A stretch of DNA of 64,000 nucleotides, taken from CADEED01 sp043747875 (GTDB lineage Bacteria > Pseudomonadota > Gammaproteobacteria > Steroidobacterales > Steroidobacteraceae). The notes beneath the pieces are model-generated. The model was given only the letters and a program-made list of their open reading frames with translations, was not told the DNA's origin and did not search any database. The first letter of the stretch is position 1; every line of letters starts with the position of its first letter. The DNA is taken from the NCBI GenBank assembly GCA_043747875.1, contig JAYTOI010000029.1, forward strand, positions 1-64,000, written 5' to 3'. Positions 1-8,612 of the stretch are shown here, piece by piece. Both the position numbers and the translations under genes were made by a program.

Positions 1-306
1 GGCGCCGATGGTGGGCAGCGTGCCGAGGGCGATCGGGCCTTCGAGCTGGTCCTTGCCGGCCTCCGCCACGTCCTTGATGGCCGCCGCCTGCTCCAGCACG
101 CGCGACGCCATCGCGACGATCTTCTCGCCCAGCGGCGTCGGCAGGATCTTCTGCTTGCCGCGTTCGAACAGGACACCGAGCTCTTCCTCGAGCTTCTTGA
201 CCGCGATGGACAGCGTCGGCTGGCTGACGTGGCAGCGCTCGGCCGCACGGCCGAAATGCTGCTCCTGGGCCAGGGCGACGATGTAGCGGAGCTCGGTCAG
301 GGTCAT
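1..306 (-). CDS. LysR-family regulator, OxyR-like (C-terminus beyond window)
   Basis: The N-terminal 102 residues of a LysR-type transcriptional regulator read from an ATG at 306 out through the window start. The helix-turn-helix spans about residues 3-60 and includes the stretch HFGRAAERCHVSQPTLS, followed by KKLEEELGV and the start of a linker helix. The sequence after it (EGPIALGTLPTIGA) is the beginning of the effector domain. The wording of the HTH and of this strand is close to OxyR, the peroxide-sensing activator. The redox cysteines of OxyR lie in the missing part, so the peroxide role is inferred. LysR assignment is firm; OxyR is likely. Confidence 0.85.
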   Translation of the reverse strand, partial: MTLTELRYIVALAQEQHFGRAAERCHVSQPTLSIAVKKLEEELGVLFERGKQKILPTPLGEKIVAMASRVLEQAAAIKDVAEAGKDQLEGPIALGTLPTIGA

Positions 307-351
307 GGGGGGATCATCGCGCCGGACGGGAGCGGCGTCCAACTTGGAGTT

Positions 352-459
352 TCAGGCCTCTACCGTCAGCCGGATTCCCGGCTCCGCCTCCAGGATCTGC
401 TTCGGATCCGTGTCGAGTTTGGCGCGCGCCGCGTCGAGCTCGGCCTTCTTTCCTAACAA
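352..459 (-). pseudogene. Possible C-terminal gene remnant (FAD-oxidase-like tail?)
   Basis: A 35-codon open stretch ending in TGA lies between the LysR gene and the glycosidase-like gene. It has the strong G/C third-position pattern of real coding DNA here, and a protein-like sequence containing LDTDPKQILEAEPGIRL. That pattern (K..LDP..IL...GI) recalls the last residues of FAD-linked oxidases, but this is a weak resemblance. No ordinary start codon with a spaced ribosome binding site precedes it, although GAGGAGG directly abuts a TTG. It may be the end of a decayed gene, or chance. Confidence 0.22.
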
Positions 460-509
460 CCTCCTCGGGAACCCGTCCTCGGCCGCCGCGCAGCAGTCCA
501 GCCCGCCCG

Positions 510-2723
510 CTACGGCAGCGCCCGCAGCCCCTCGCTGCGCACTATCCACTTGCCATCCTTCGGAAATGCCTGCAACTCCGCCATCAATCCCACCGCCAGC
601 AGCAGCGCGCCGTTCGACGGGAAATACGTCTCCGCCACGCGCCGGTATCCTGAATCTTCTGGGGGCCCGTATTCCGTGCCGGCCGCATGCGGCGCCGAGT
701 CGTTCGCCACGTGCAGCCGTGGCGTCATGCCCGACACGCCAAACTGGAAGTTTCTCGCATCGCTCAACAGCAGATCGACCGCCCGCTCGCCCTGCCCGAG
801 CCGCGCCGCGGTCATTGCCAACATCGGCCAGTCCCAGCCCCAGGTCTGGCGCAAGTCCCAATGCTCCATCACCGCGTCGAGCGTGCGGCGCATCGTTTCC
901 TTGTCCACCGCCCCGTCCAGCAAGCCATACGCCGCCACGAACGAAGGATGATCGCGGTTCGGGCACTCCTCGGTCTTGGCCACTTTCGAGCACTCCGCCG
1001 ATCGCGCCCGCTCCCACAGGTCGGGGCGCGACTCGGCGGCTAGATAGAGCCCATCTTTGACCGGCAGCGGCGCGAGCTGCGCGAGCACTTGGTCCCAGCG
1101 CGCCTCCCGCGGCAGGCCCAGCCGCTCGCGCCATTTCTGCGCGGTCTGCAGACCGAAACGCCAGTACTCGAGCTCGAACGTGGGGTTGAACGTGGTGAGT
1201 GGCGGAAAATTCTCCTGCGCCGGGATGACCGGCGGTCCGAGCATCAATCGCTTCGTGGCGGCGTCGTGGTGAGGCCAGCTGGCGAGCAGATCGGCGCTGT
1301 CGAACACGAGCGCCCGATACTGCTCCAGCCGCGCGCGGTCCGGCCGCGCGCGATACAGCGCCTCGGCGAGGTAGATAGGATGAGGCTGCTGCCACATGAT
1401 GAACGGATTCACGGCGCTCGGGCTCTCGCGCCCGTCGTCGCCCACCATCTTCGGCCACCAGGCTCCGGACACGCCGTGCAACCGCGCGCGAGCCCGCGCG
1501 GCCGGAAGCTGCGAGAGATACCACGGCATGCTGCGCTCGAGCAGCTCGGGCCGGCCCCACACGGCGAAGTGCGCGGCATGCCAGGCGTGCATCTCGAGAT
1601 GGAATTTGCCGTTCCAGCTATTCGAGAACAGCCCCTCTTCCTGCGGCGGATATCCGCCGGCGCTGTTGACGGCCGTGAGGTACTGCGACAGCACGATGCG
1701 CCGCTCCAACTCGCGTGCGCGCGGATCGGTGCTGCCGGAGAAATCCACGGCGGCCCCGCGCGTCCAGAAGTCTTTCCAGCTCGCTTGCGCCTCGTCGCGC
1801 GCGATGCCGGGGTCCAGCCACTGTCTGCCCGACCCGTAGCGGTGAAATTCGATCCCGAACGCCAGCACACGCTTGCCGGGCGCGGTGATCGTGAGCTCGT
1901 GCGCAGCCGGCGTCGCGATGCGCACCTTGCGATCCGCATGGAACAGCACGCTGTAGCGAGTCTGATCGAGCGCGCGCTCGACCACGAGCGTGCCGCTGTC
2001 GCTCGAGGCTTCGCGCGTACTGTGTTTGCCCGGGCTCGACCAGTCCGCCGGATCCGGATTGAGCGAGGCGCTGACGCCCGGGAATTTGAGGTCCACCCCG
2101 AGCAGCCCATCCACGAGCAGCGGCGAGCGCAGCCGCACGATGAGCATGTCGCGCGTGGGATGCACGCTGGTTTCGACTTCGACGGGCACGCCGTCCAGCG
2201 TGAAGCGGCTCGTCAAACGGCCGGTCCACAGGTCCAGCGTCTGTCGGGTCGCGCGCAGATCGGAGAGCGCCGCGGTCGTGCCGTTCGCGCGCTTCAGCCG
2301 CAGGCCTACGCGCCCCAGCGAAAAGCGATGCGGGTTCTCGCGCAGCCACTGGATGACGGGCCGGCGCGCCTCGTCCCAGCTTTTCAACCAGGGAAACGGC
2401 CGCGCGACGCCGCGCGCGTCAACCGGCACCATCGCCTGCTCCAGCGTGAAGCGTTGCGGATTCGGAAAGCTGTGCCAGGCCCACTGCGCCTGGGTCATCA
2501 GCGGCACCAGCGGCGAGTACGCCTGCTGGAAAGTCTGCAGGCCGGTGATGTCCGCGGTGAACGCGAAGTTGCCGTTGCCCACCATGAACGGCGCGTGCGG
2601 GTCGAGGGTGGTGATGGTGGGGCTGTGACGCGTGACGAGCGCCCGCCGATCCACCGGCTCCGCCACCGCGAGCGTCGCAAGCAACAGCAGCCCGAGGGCG
2701 AAGAGGCGCAAGGGATTGATCAT
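510..2723 (-). CDS. Secreted glycoside-hydrolase-like protein, (alpha/alpha)6-barrel type
   Basis: A 737-residue exported protein. The N-terminus MINPLRLFALGLLLLATLAVA is a clear Sec signal peptide. An N-terminal beta-rich region (about residues 25-300, with repeated strands such as RFTLDGVPVEVETSVHPT) is followed by a helical domain of alternating Trp-rich helices, including SNSWNGKFHLEMHAWHAAHF and WDLRQTWGWDWPMLAMTAAR. This two-domain layout matches glycosidases with an (alpha/alpha)6 barrel behind a beta-sandwich (the GH65/GH15-like structural clan). I cannot name the substrate or the exact family. Glu and Asp residues in the barrel (for example within GKFHLEMH and WGWDWP) are candidate catalytic residues. 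It is transcribed away from the Gfo/Idh oxidoreductase at 3351, which also suggests sugar metabolism. Confidence 0.7.
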   Translation of the reverse strand: MINPLRLFALGLLLLATLAVAEPVDRRALVTRHSPTITTLDPHAPFMVGNGNFAFTADITGLQTFQQAYSPLVPLMTQAQWAWHSFPNPQRFTLEQAMVPVDARGVARPFPWLKSWDEARRPVIQWLRENPHRFSLGRVGLRLKRANGTTAALSDLRATRQTLDLWTGRLTSRFTLDGVPVEVETSVHPTRDMLIVRLRSPLLVDGLLGVDLKFPGVSASLNPDPADWSSPGKHSTREASSDSGTLVVERALDQTRYSVLFHADRKVRIATPAAHELTITAPGKRVLAFGIEFHRYGSGRQWLDPGIARDEAQASWKDFWTRGAAVDFSGSTDPRARELERRIVLSQYLTAVNSAGGYPPQEEGLFSNSWNGKFHLEMHAWHAAHFAVWGRPELLERSMPWYLSQLPAARARARLHGVSGAWWPKMVGDDGRESPSAVNPFIMWQQPHPIYLAEALYRARPDRARLEQYRALVFDSADLLASWPHHDAATKRLMLGPPVIPAQENFPPLTTFNPTFELEYWRFGLQTAQKWRERLGLPREARWDQVLAQLAPLPVKDGLYLAAESRPDLWERARSAECSKVAKTEECPNRDHPSFVAAYGLLDGAVDKETMRRTLDAVMEHWDLRQTWGWDWPMLAMTAARLGQGERAVDLLLSDARNFQFGVSGMTPRLHVANDSAPHAAGTEYGPPEDSGYRRVAETYFPSNGALLLAVGLMAELQAFPKDGKWIVRSEGLRALP

Positions 2724-3350
2724 GAGCGGCTATCTTTGCCGCGCGGCGGTCCGCGCACAACTTTCGCTGCGTTTCGGGACTGCGGCGGCCGGGAACGGCG
2801 CGCCCCCGCATGCGGCGCGCGTGGAAATTGCAGGGCGGACGACACGAGCATCGTATGTCAGCTGCCCCCCACAGTCCGGCGCCGCAAGGCGCAAGCATCT
2901 GAGAGACGACAAGTTTTCTCCACGCGCGCTGTCTTCATTTGACGACGGGTTGCATTGCGAGTCTAACTACCCACGGGGGCAATCGGGTCTCGGGGGTTCT
3001 ATATGCGCATTCTCGCGAGCGCGCGTCGTCGGCGCCAAGTACTGTTCATCGCCGCGGTGCTGTTGGTCGCCGGGCTGCTCGTATGGCCACTCTACGCGAC
3101 GCGACCCCCTGCGCCAGGCGCCACGGCCGGCGCGCCGTCGAGCAACTGAATCTCGATCGAGTCCAGCAACGCGCACCGCTCGGTGACTGGGGCGCTCGCA
3201 TGGGTGATATCCGCGCGGGCGTTTCGCGCCCATGGCGGGAGTTGCGAATCGTTCTTAACAACCCCCGCCGCACGCGGTGCTTCCGCCGCGCGTCCCGCGT
3301 CGGTATCGTTGCCACCGAGCGCGCGAACAATTCATGTGAGGGATATATAG
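2724..3350. other. Divergent intergenic region (627 bp)
   Basis: This gap separates the divergent glycosidase-like and Gfo/Idh genes and should hold both promoters. It contains one plausible small membrane-protein ORF (3003-3149), a copy of CTAACTAC at 2963, and otherwise GC-rich sequence in which I see no RNA gene or convincing operator. Other open frames here have arginine-rich compositions typical of non-coding frames in high-GC DNA. Confidence 0.6.
3003..3149 (+). CDS. Putative 48-residue single-pass membrane protein
   Basis: A 48-codon ORF encodes a textbook small inner-membrane protein. A basic N-terminus (MRILASARRRRQ) is followed by an uninterrupted hydrophobic helix of about 20 residues (VLFIAAVLLVAGLLVWPLYA) and a Pro/Ala/Gly-rich tail ending PGATAGAPSSN. 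The charge arrangement fits N-in/C-out insertion. A GGGGG tract lies about 5 bases before the ATG, a weak ribosome binding site. No family is recognised. The organised charge-helix-tail pattern is unlikely for a random frame, but expression is unproven. Confidence 0.42.
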   Translation: MRILASARRRRQVLFIAAVLLVAGLLVWPLYATRPPAPGATAGAPSSN

Positions 3351-4790
3351 ATGAGTGAGTCGACGATCGACAGGCGTGCGCTTCTGAAAACCGCCGGTGT
3401 GACCGCCGTAGGCCTTGCGGCCTCCAGCACATTTGCCGCCGCAGGACGCAGGCGTAAGTACGTGAACGTGGGCGTGGGTTCGCGATCGCGCATGTATCTC
3501 AACGCGGTCACCAACACCTTCAAGGACGGCAACGAGCTCGTCGGCATCTGCGACGTGAATCCGGGCCGGCTCGATGTGGCCGCGAATTTCGTCGCGCCCA
3601 ATGGTGCGAGACCCCGGAAATATCTCTCCGCCGACTTCGACAAGATGCTCAAGGATCTCAAACCGGATTGCGTCATCGTCACGACGCCGGACACCTTCCA
3701 CGACGAATACATCGTTCGCGCGCTCGACGCCGGCTGCGACTGCCTCACCGAGAAGCCGCTCACGATCACTGCGGAGAAGGGACAGCGCATCATCGATGCC
3801 TGCAAGCGCAACAACCGCAACGTGCGCGTGATGTTCAACTATCGCTACTCGCCGCCGCGCACGCAGGTGAAAGACCTGCTCATGAGCGGCGCCATCGGCG
3901 ACGTGATGTCGGTGGACTTCCACTGGCTGCTGAACACGGTGCACGGCGCGGACTACTTCCGGCGCTGGCACAGCCAAAAGGCGCTGTCGGGCGGCCTGAT
4001 GATCCACAAGGCAAGCCACCACTTCGACCTCGTGAACTGGTGGCTGGGCAGCGATCCCGAGCTGGTGCTGGCCAACGGCAAGCGCGAGTACTACACGCCG
4101 AAGATGGCCAGGCGCATGGGGCTCGAAAGCCATCACGAGCGCTGCCTGACCTGCCCCGAGAAGGCCAAGTGCACGTTCTACATCGACATCGAGGCCGACA
4201 AGAACTTCAAGGCGCTGTATCGAGACAACGAACAGCACGACGGCTATTTCCGCGACCGTTGCGTGTTCCGCCCGGACATCGACATCGAGGACACGATGAA
4301 CGTCATCGTGAAGTACCGGTCGGGCGCGACGCTGTCGTACTCGCTCAACGCGTTCAACGCCTGGGAGGGCTACACGGTGGCGTTCAACGGCACCAAGGGC
4401 CGCCTGGAGCACCGCATCGTCGAGGGCGGCCAGGTATCGGCCGGCGCAGCTAACTACCAGGGCGAGGACAACGACGCCATCAGCACGCGCCTCATCCCGC
4501 TGCGCGGCAAGCCCGAGAACGTCGAAGTGTGGACCGGCAAGGGCGGCCACGGCGGCGGCGACGCCGTGATGCTCACGGAAGTGTTCGGCACCGCCGAGCC
4601 AGACAAGTACAAGCGCGCGGCGGATCAGCGCAGCGGTCTGTACTCGAGCCTGATCGGCGCGGCGGCCAACCAGTGTTTCGTGTCCGGCAACGCGGTGAAG
4701 ATCGACGAACTCGTCACGGGCCTCAACTCGCCCGTGCAGGCGCCGATGCCAACGCGGGATATGCCGGTGCCGATGCCGTCCGAGGCCTAG
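3351..4790 (+). CDS. Tat-exported Gfo/Idh/MocA-family oxidoreductase
   Basis: A 479-residue NAD(P)-dependent dehydrogenase of the glucose-fructose oxidoreductase / inositol dehydrogenase family. The N-terminus carries a twin-arginine-type signal (DRRALLKTAGVTAVGLAASS), so it probably acts in the periplasm. After it come the Rossmann fold (YVNVGVGSRSRMYLNAV), an Asp near the end of the second strand (GICDVNPGR), and the family hallmark EKP in DCLTEKPLTI. A Cys-rich insert, RCLTCPEKAKC, follows the predicted substrate domain and is seen in a subset of exported members. GAGGG lies 9 bases before the ATG. Substrate unknown; probably a sugar or polyol, given the glycosidase-like neighbour. Confidence 0.88.
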   Translation: MSESTIDRRALLKTAGVTAVGLAASSTFAAAGRRRKYVNVGVGSRSRMYLNAVTNTFKDGNELVGICDVNPGRLDVAANFVAPNGARPRKYLSADFDKMLKDLKPDCVIVTTPDTFHDEYIVRALDAGCDCLTEKPLTITAEKGQRIIDACKRNNRNVRVMFNYRYSPPRTQVKDLLMSGAIGDVMSVDFHWLLNTVHGADYFRRWHSQKALSGGLMIHKASHHFDLVNWWLGSDPELVLANGKREYYTPKMARRMGLESHHERCLTCPEKAKCTFYIDIEADKNFKALYRDNEQHDGYFRDRCVFRPDIDIEDTMNVIVKYRSGATLSYSLNAFNAWEGYTVAFNGTKGRLEHRIVEGGQVSAGAANYQGEDNDAISTRLIPLRGKPENVEVWTGKGGHGGGDAVMLTEVFGTAEPDKYKRAADQRSGLYSSLIGAAANQCFVSGNAVKIDELVTGLNSPVQAPMPTRDMPVPMPSEA

Positions 4791-4939
4791 CGATGCGCAG
4801 ACGATGGGGACGACCGGCCGCCGACGCAGCGCCGGTCGTCCTCGTCGGCGGGACTCGTGTGTGCCCCGCAGTACAGTGCGCGCCGTCCGCGCCCGATCTG
4901 ACTCGTGAAACGATGCTTCGTCCCGGCTAACTTCCTCGC

Positions 4940-5584
4940 ATGGCACTCGAAACTTTCCTGCTCTATCTCGCCACCTGGACGCTGGTGGCGCTGTCGCCCG
5001 GCCCGGCGGTGATGTTCGTCATGTCGCAGGGCGCGCGCTTCGGCACGCGCGGCGCCATCGCGGGCACGGCCGGCATCTGCGCGGGGCACCTCGTGTGCTT
5101 CACGTGCGTCGCGTTCGGACTCGCGGCGTTGCTCGCGAGCGCCAGCGGCGTCTTGCAGGCGATCCGCATCGTGGGTGCGCTCTATCTCATTTATCTCGGC
5201 GCGAAGATGCTGTTCGCGAAGGCGCGTGGCGCAACGCCCCGCAGCGAAAACGGCAATGCGCGCGCGGTGGCGCCGAGCGAGCCGGCGAATCACGGCATCG
5301 CGATGCAGGGGCTGCTCGTGCAGATGACGAACCCGAAGAACCTGTTGTTCGTGCTGGCGCTGTTGCCGCAGTTCATCAGCGCGGAGCGGCCGCTGCTGTT
5401 GCAACTCGCGATCATGCTCACGGTGACCGTGATCATCGACGCGGTGGCGCTGCTGGCGTATGCGCACATCGCGGCGCGCGGGGCGCGCGCGCTCAAAGGC
5501 TCGCGAGTGATGTCGTGGGTGGAGCGGGCATTCGGCGGCGCTCTGATCTTCTTCGGGCTGAACCTGCTCGTGACCCGTAAATAA
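4940..5584 (+). CDS. LysE/RhtB-family amino-acid exporter
   Basis: A 214-residue integral membrane protein with about six hydrophobic helices, close to the usual 205-215 residues of the family. The N-terminus holds the LysE-family signature region (LSPGPAVMFVMSQGARFGTRG), and QMTNPKNLLFVLALLPQF is the typical second-half motif with its conserved NPK. Members export amino acids such as homoserine, threonine or lysine across the inner membrane by proton exchange; the substrate cannot be read from sequence. It stands alone on this strand, followed by an inverted repeat at 5615-5655 that could end its transcript. Confidence 0.9.
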   Translation: MALETFLLYLATWTLVALSPGPAVMFVMSQGARFGTRGAIAGTAGICAGHLVCFTCVAFGLAALLASASGVLQAIRIVGALYLIYLGAKMLFAKARGATPRSENGNARAVAPSEPANHGIAMQGLLVQMTNPKNLLFVLALLPQFISAERPLLLQLAIMLTVTVIIDAVALLAYAHIAARGARALKGSRVMSWVERAFGGALIFFGLNLLVTRK

Positions 5585-5614
5585 AACTGGCAAGTCCGGC
5601 ACCATTTGTCAATT

Positions 5615-5655
5615 TGGGGTCACTCCCCATTTCCGGGAAATGGGGAGTGACCCCA
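5615..5655. repeat. REP-like 20-bp inverted repeat
   Basis: A nearly perfect palindrome: TGGGGTCACTCCCCATTTC pairs with its exact complement after a centre of about 1-3 bases, giving roughly 20 bp of stem. It lies between the LysE gene and the HAD gene. Sequences of this type (AAATGGGGAGTGACCCC and variants) recur as dispersed repeats in many proteobacterial genomes, often with REP-associated tyrosine transposases. No transposase is present here. It could double as a transcription barrier between the two genes. Confidence 0.75.
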
Positions 5656-5713
5656 TTCTGGTAGCATCGCAGCACCGGCCAGCTTGCAGGCCGAAACCAG
5701 ATCACTCCCGGCC

Positions 5714-6328
5714 ATGAATATCCGGAACGTCATCTTCGACGTAGGCGGTGTGTTGCTGCAGTGGGATCCGCCCGCGTTCATCGCGAAGCTGCATCCGGAC
5801 TCGGCGACTCAGGCGCGCGTCCGTCGTGAGATCTTCGAACACCCCGACTGGCACGAGTTCGACCGCGGCGCGCTCGACGTCGACGCCGCTGTCGCCCTGT
5901 TCGGCCAACGCGCCGGTCTCGCGCCCGAGCAAATACGCGCGTTGCTGCAGACTGCGAATGAATCGCTGAGCCCCATCGCGGGCTCGGTGAAGATCGTCCA
6001 GGACCTCGCCGCGGCCGGCGTGCACTTGTACCTGTTGTCGAACATGCCCGTGAGCACGTACGAATTCCTCACGCGTCGCCACGAGTTCTTCGGCCACTTC
6101 GAGCACATGGTCATCTCCGGCGCGATCCAGATGATCAAGCCCGAGCCCGCGATCTACCAACACCTGGTCGAGAAAACCGGCATCGTGCCGGCCGAGAGCG
6201 TGTTCATCGACGACCTCGCCAAGAACGTGATCGCGGCGCGCGAGTGCGGGCTGCACGCGATCCAGTTCCGCGGGCCCGACGACTGCCGCGCGGCGCTGCG
6301 CACCTATCTACCGCCGGCGACACTCTAG
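5714..6328 (+). CDS. HAD-superfamily hydrolase, subfamily IA
   Basis: A 204-residue haloacid-dehalogenase-like phosphatase. Motif I is FDVGGVLLQWD (the first Asp is the nucleophile; the usual second Asp position is Gly-Gly-Val as in many IA members). Motif II is YLLSNMP, motif III is MIKPEPAIY with its Lys, and motif IV is VFIDDLAKNV with the Mg-binding acidic pair. A helical cap lies between motifs I and II. I chose the ATG at 5714 because it directly precedes MNIRNVIFDVGG; an upstream in-frame ATG at 5684 would only add unconserved residues. It resembles YihX-type sugar-phosphate phosphatases, but substrate is not predictable. Confidence 0.88.
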   Translation: MNIRNVIFDVGGVLLQWDPPAFIAKLHPDSATQARVRREIFEHPDWHEFDRGALDVDAAVALFGQRAGLAPEQIRALLQTANESLSPIAGSVKIVQDLAAAGVHLYLLSNMPVSTYEFLTRRHEFFGHFEHMVISGAIQMIKPEPAIYQHLVEKTGIVPAESVFIDDLAKNVIAARECGLHAIQFRGPDDCRAALRTYLPPATL

Positions 6329-6347
6329 CATTCCGAGCGAGGCACCC

Positions 6348-7040
6348 ATGTCGACCACGCGGCGATTCTTCATGCACGGCTCGATGGGACTGACTCTCGG
6401 CACGCGGCTGGTCCCGGTCGCGGCGGAAACGACGCCCACGCCCGCTCCCGTCCTCACCATCACGCGCTCGGGCGGCGATCTGTTGTCGCGCATGAGCTGG
6501 CTCAATCCGCCGGCCAGCGAGCACTATGACGAAGGCACGCTGTCCGTGCGCAGCAAGGGCAAGACCGACTTCTGGCGCAGGACTTTCTACGGCTACATCA
6601 CCGACAACGGTCACTTCCTCGGCGCCCCGGTCGTCGGCGACTTCACGTTCACCGCGCGCGTCCACGGCAACTATTCGGCGCTGTACGACCAGGCCGGTCT
6701 CATGGTGCGACTCGACGAGAAACACTGGATGAAGTGCGGCTCGGAGTTTTTCGACGACAAACGCTGGGCCAGCGTCGTGTTTACGCACGAATTTTCGGAC
6801 TGGTCGACGCTGGAAGACCTGTCGCAGACCAGCGCAATCTGGTGGCGCGTGATGCGCAAGAAGGACTCGCTCGAGGTGCAGTGCTCGAAGGACGGCGAGA
6901 AGTTCACTACGATCCGCCAGGGATATTTCCCGGCCGGTGTCGGCGTGAATGCCGGTGTGATGTGCGCGGCACCGGAAGGCGCGGGGTTCGACGCAACTTT
7001 CGACCAGCTCACATTGGAACATTCAGTTCCGCCGCCCTAG
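6348..7040 (+). CDS. Exported DUF1349-domain protein
   Basis: A 230-residue protein with a twin-arginine-like leader (TTRRFFMHGSMGLTLGTRL) followed by a DUF1349 domain, a concanavalin-like beta-sandwich. Matching features are the WLNPP start, the FWRRTFYGY core, TFTARVHGNYSALYDQAGLM and WMKCGSEFFDD. The fold is often found in secreted or carbohydrate-related proteins; no catalytic residues are assignable. It begins 20 bp after the HAD gene on the same strand and may be co-transcribed. Confidence 0.85.
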   Translation: MSTTRRFFMHGSMGLTLGTRLVPVAAETTPTPAPVLTITRSGGDLLSRMSWLNPPASEHYDEGTLSVRSKGKTDFWRRTFYGYITDNGHFLGAPVVGDFTFTARVHGNYSALYDQAGLMVRLDEKHWMKCGSEFFDDKRWASVVFTHEFSDWSTLEDLSQTSAIWWRVMRKKDSLEVQCSKDGEKFTTIRQGYFPAGVGVNAGVMCAAPEGAGFDATFDQLTLEHSVPPP

Positions 7041-7077
7041 GCCGTTACCCGAGTGAGGCTGACTATGGTGTGGACCC

Positions 7078-8334
7078 GTGACTGACGATCCCGACAATCA
7101 GGCGGACGAACGGCCGGAGAGTTCGAGCGCGGAGCGCCGCAATCTGGCCGACGCGCTTGCGCACGAGCGCAATGTCCTGCGCACCATGATCGACCTGATC
7201 CCCGCGTTCATCTACGCCAAGGATGCGCAGAGTCGCTTCACGGCCTGCAACGCGCTGGTCGCGAGCCGCCTCGACACCGTGCCGTCGGAATTGATCGGCA
7301 AGACGGATTTCGATTTCTTCCCGCGCGCGATGGCCGAGCAGTTCTTCGCCGACGAGCAAAAGATCATCAAATCAGGCGTACCCCTGATCGATCACGAAGA
7401 GATCGCCTTCGACAAGGCGCGCGGCATGGATCGCGTGATCCTCACGTCGAAAGTGCCGTTGCGTGATGCAGCCGGCAATCTCACGGGCATCGTCGGCACC
7501 GGTTACGACATCACCGACCGCAAGGCCGCCGAGGAGCGCATGGCCTCGAGCGATCGACTCGAATCCATCGGGCGGCTGGCGTCTGGAGTGGCCCACGAGA
7601 TCAACACGCCCATTCAGTTTCTCAGCGACAGCGTCACGTTCATCGGCGAGGGCGTGCAAGAGATGCTGGCCTACTTCGACCAGCTGCGCGCCTCAGGCGC
7701 CGCGCCGAACGACGATATCGAATACATGCGCGAGGAGCTGCCTCCCGCGCTCAAGCGCGTGTCCGAGGGTCTCGCGCGCATCGCCGAGATCGTGCGCTCG
7801 ATGAAAGAATTTTCACACGCCGATCAGCGCGAGATGAGCGAGCTGGATCTGAATCGCGCGATCACGAGCACGCTGGTGGTGGCGCGCAGCGAATATAATG
7901 CGTTCGCTGACATACGCACGGACTTCGAGCCGCTGCCGCCCGTCGTGTGCCACGGCGGTCAGATCAACCAGGTGTTGCTCAATCTGATCACCAACGCCGC
8001 ACACGCCATCGCCGATGCAAACAAAGACACCTCGACGCGCGGCCTCATCACGATCGCGACGCGGCACGATAAGGACGATGTATTGATCTCGGTGGCCGAC
8101 ACCGGCAGCGGCATTCCCGAGCACATACGCGCGCGCATCTTCGATCCGTTCTTCTCGACGAAGGATGTAGGTCGCGGGGGCGGCCAGGGACTTTCGGTTG
8201 CGCGCAACGTCGTGGTCAAAGGACATGGTGGTGCGATCAGTTTCGACACGCAGGTCGGCGCGGGCACGACCTTCCACGTGCGCCTGCCAGTTCGCTCGCA
8301 CGCCACGGAGCCCGCGAGCGCGGCGGGCGGCTGA
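7078..8334 (+). CDS. PAS-domain sensor histidine kinase
   Basis: A 418-residue cytoplasmic-looking kinase with no membrane segment. An N-terminal coiled stretch leads into one PAS/PAC domain (about residues 35-150, LIPAFIYAKDAQSRFTACN to GTGYDITDRKAA). The dimerisation domain has the phosphoacceptor His in LASGVAHEINTPIQF. The ATPase domain shows N box NLITNAAHAI, G1 ADTGSGIP, F box IFDPFFSTKD and G2 GRGGGQGLSV. It starts at GTG, 38 bp after the DUF1349 gene. No response regulator is adjacent, so it is an orphan kinase. Confidence 0.92.
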   Translation: MTDDPDNQADERPESSSAERRNLADALAHERNVLRTMIDLIPAFIYAKDAQSRFTACNALVASRLDTVPSELIGKTDFDFFPRAMAEQFFADEQKIIKSGVPLIDHEEIAFDKARGMDRVILTSKVPLRDAAGNLTGIVGTGYDITDRKAAEERMASSDRLESIGRLASGVAHEINTPIQFLSDSVTFIGEGVQEMLAYFDQLRASGAAPNDDIEYMREELPPALKRVSEGLARIAEIVRSMKEFSHADQREMSELDLNRAITSTLVVARSEYNAFADIRTDFEPLPPVVCHGGQINQVLLNLITNAAHAIADANKDTSTRGLITIATRHDKDDVLISVADTGSGIPEHIRARIFDPFFSTKDVGRGGGQGLSVARNVVVKGHGGAISFDTQVGAGTTFHVRLPVRSHATEPASAAGG

Positions 8335-8612
8335 CTACCGAAAACGCGTGATCGCCGGCGAGTTCTGCCCGTTGCGTATCTGCCGGCGGATTGAACAAAT
8401 ACTGCGTGAGATGCGTCTTACTTTCGCGCAGGCGGAAAGTGGCGGCGACTGCCTCCTGCAGCGCACGCCACCACATGGCCACTACCCCGATATGTCTTCA
8501 ACCTGACGCAGCATGACCTGTGTCGATAGCGACGGAATATGGAGCTGCAGGACAAGACTGGCCAGGGACGTGGCAATATTCCGACGTGCACGTCAATAGG
8601 GGCTTTCAGGTA

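Noticed and set aside
1089..2942. Long + strand open frame (over 600 codons) opposite the glycosidase-like gene
   Set aside because: Arg/His/Ala-rich, no domains, and fully antisense to a gene with a signal peptide and coherent fold; typical of high-GC antisense frames.
3255..4946. 563-codon frame opposite the Gfo/Idh gene
   Set aside because: Val/Ala/His/Arg-rich with no recognisable family; the opposite strand carries the full Gfo/Idh motifs.
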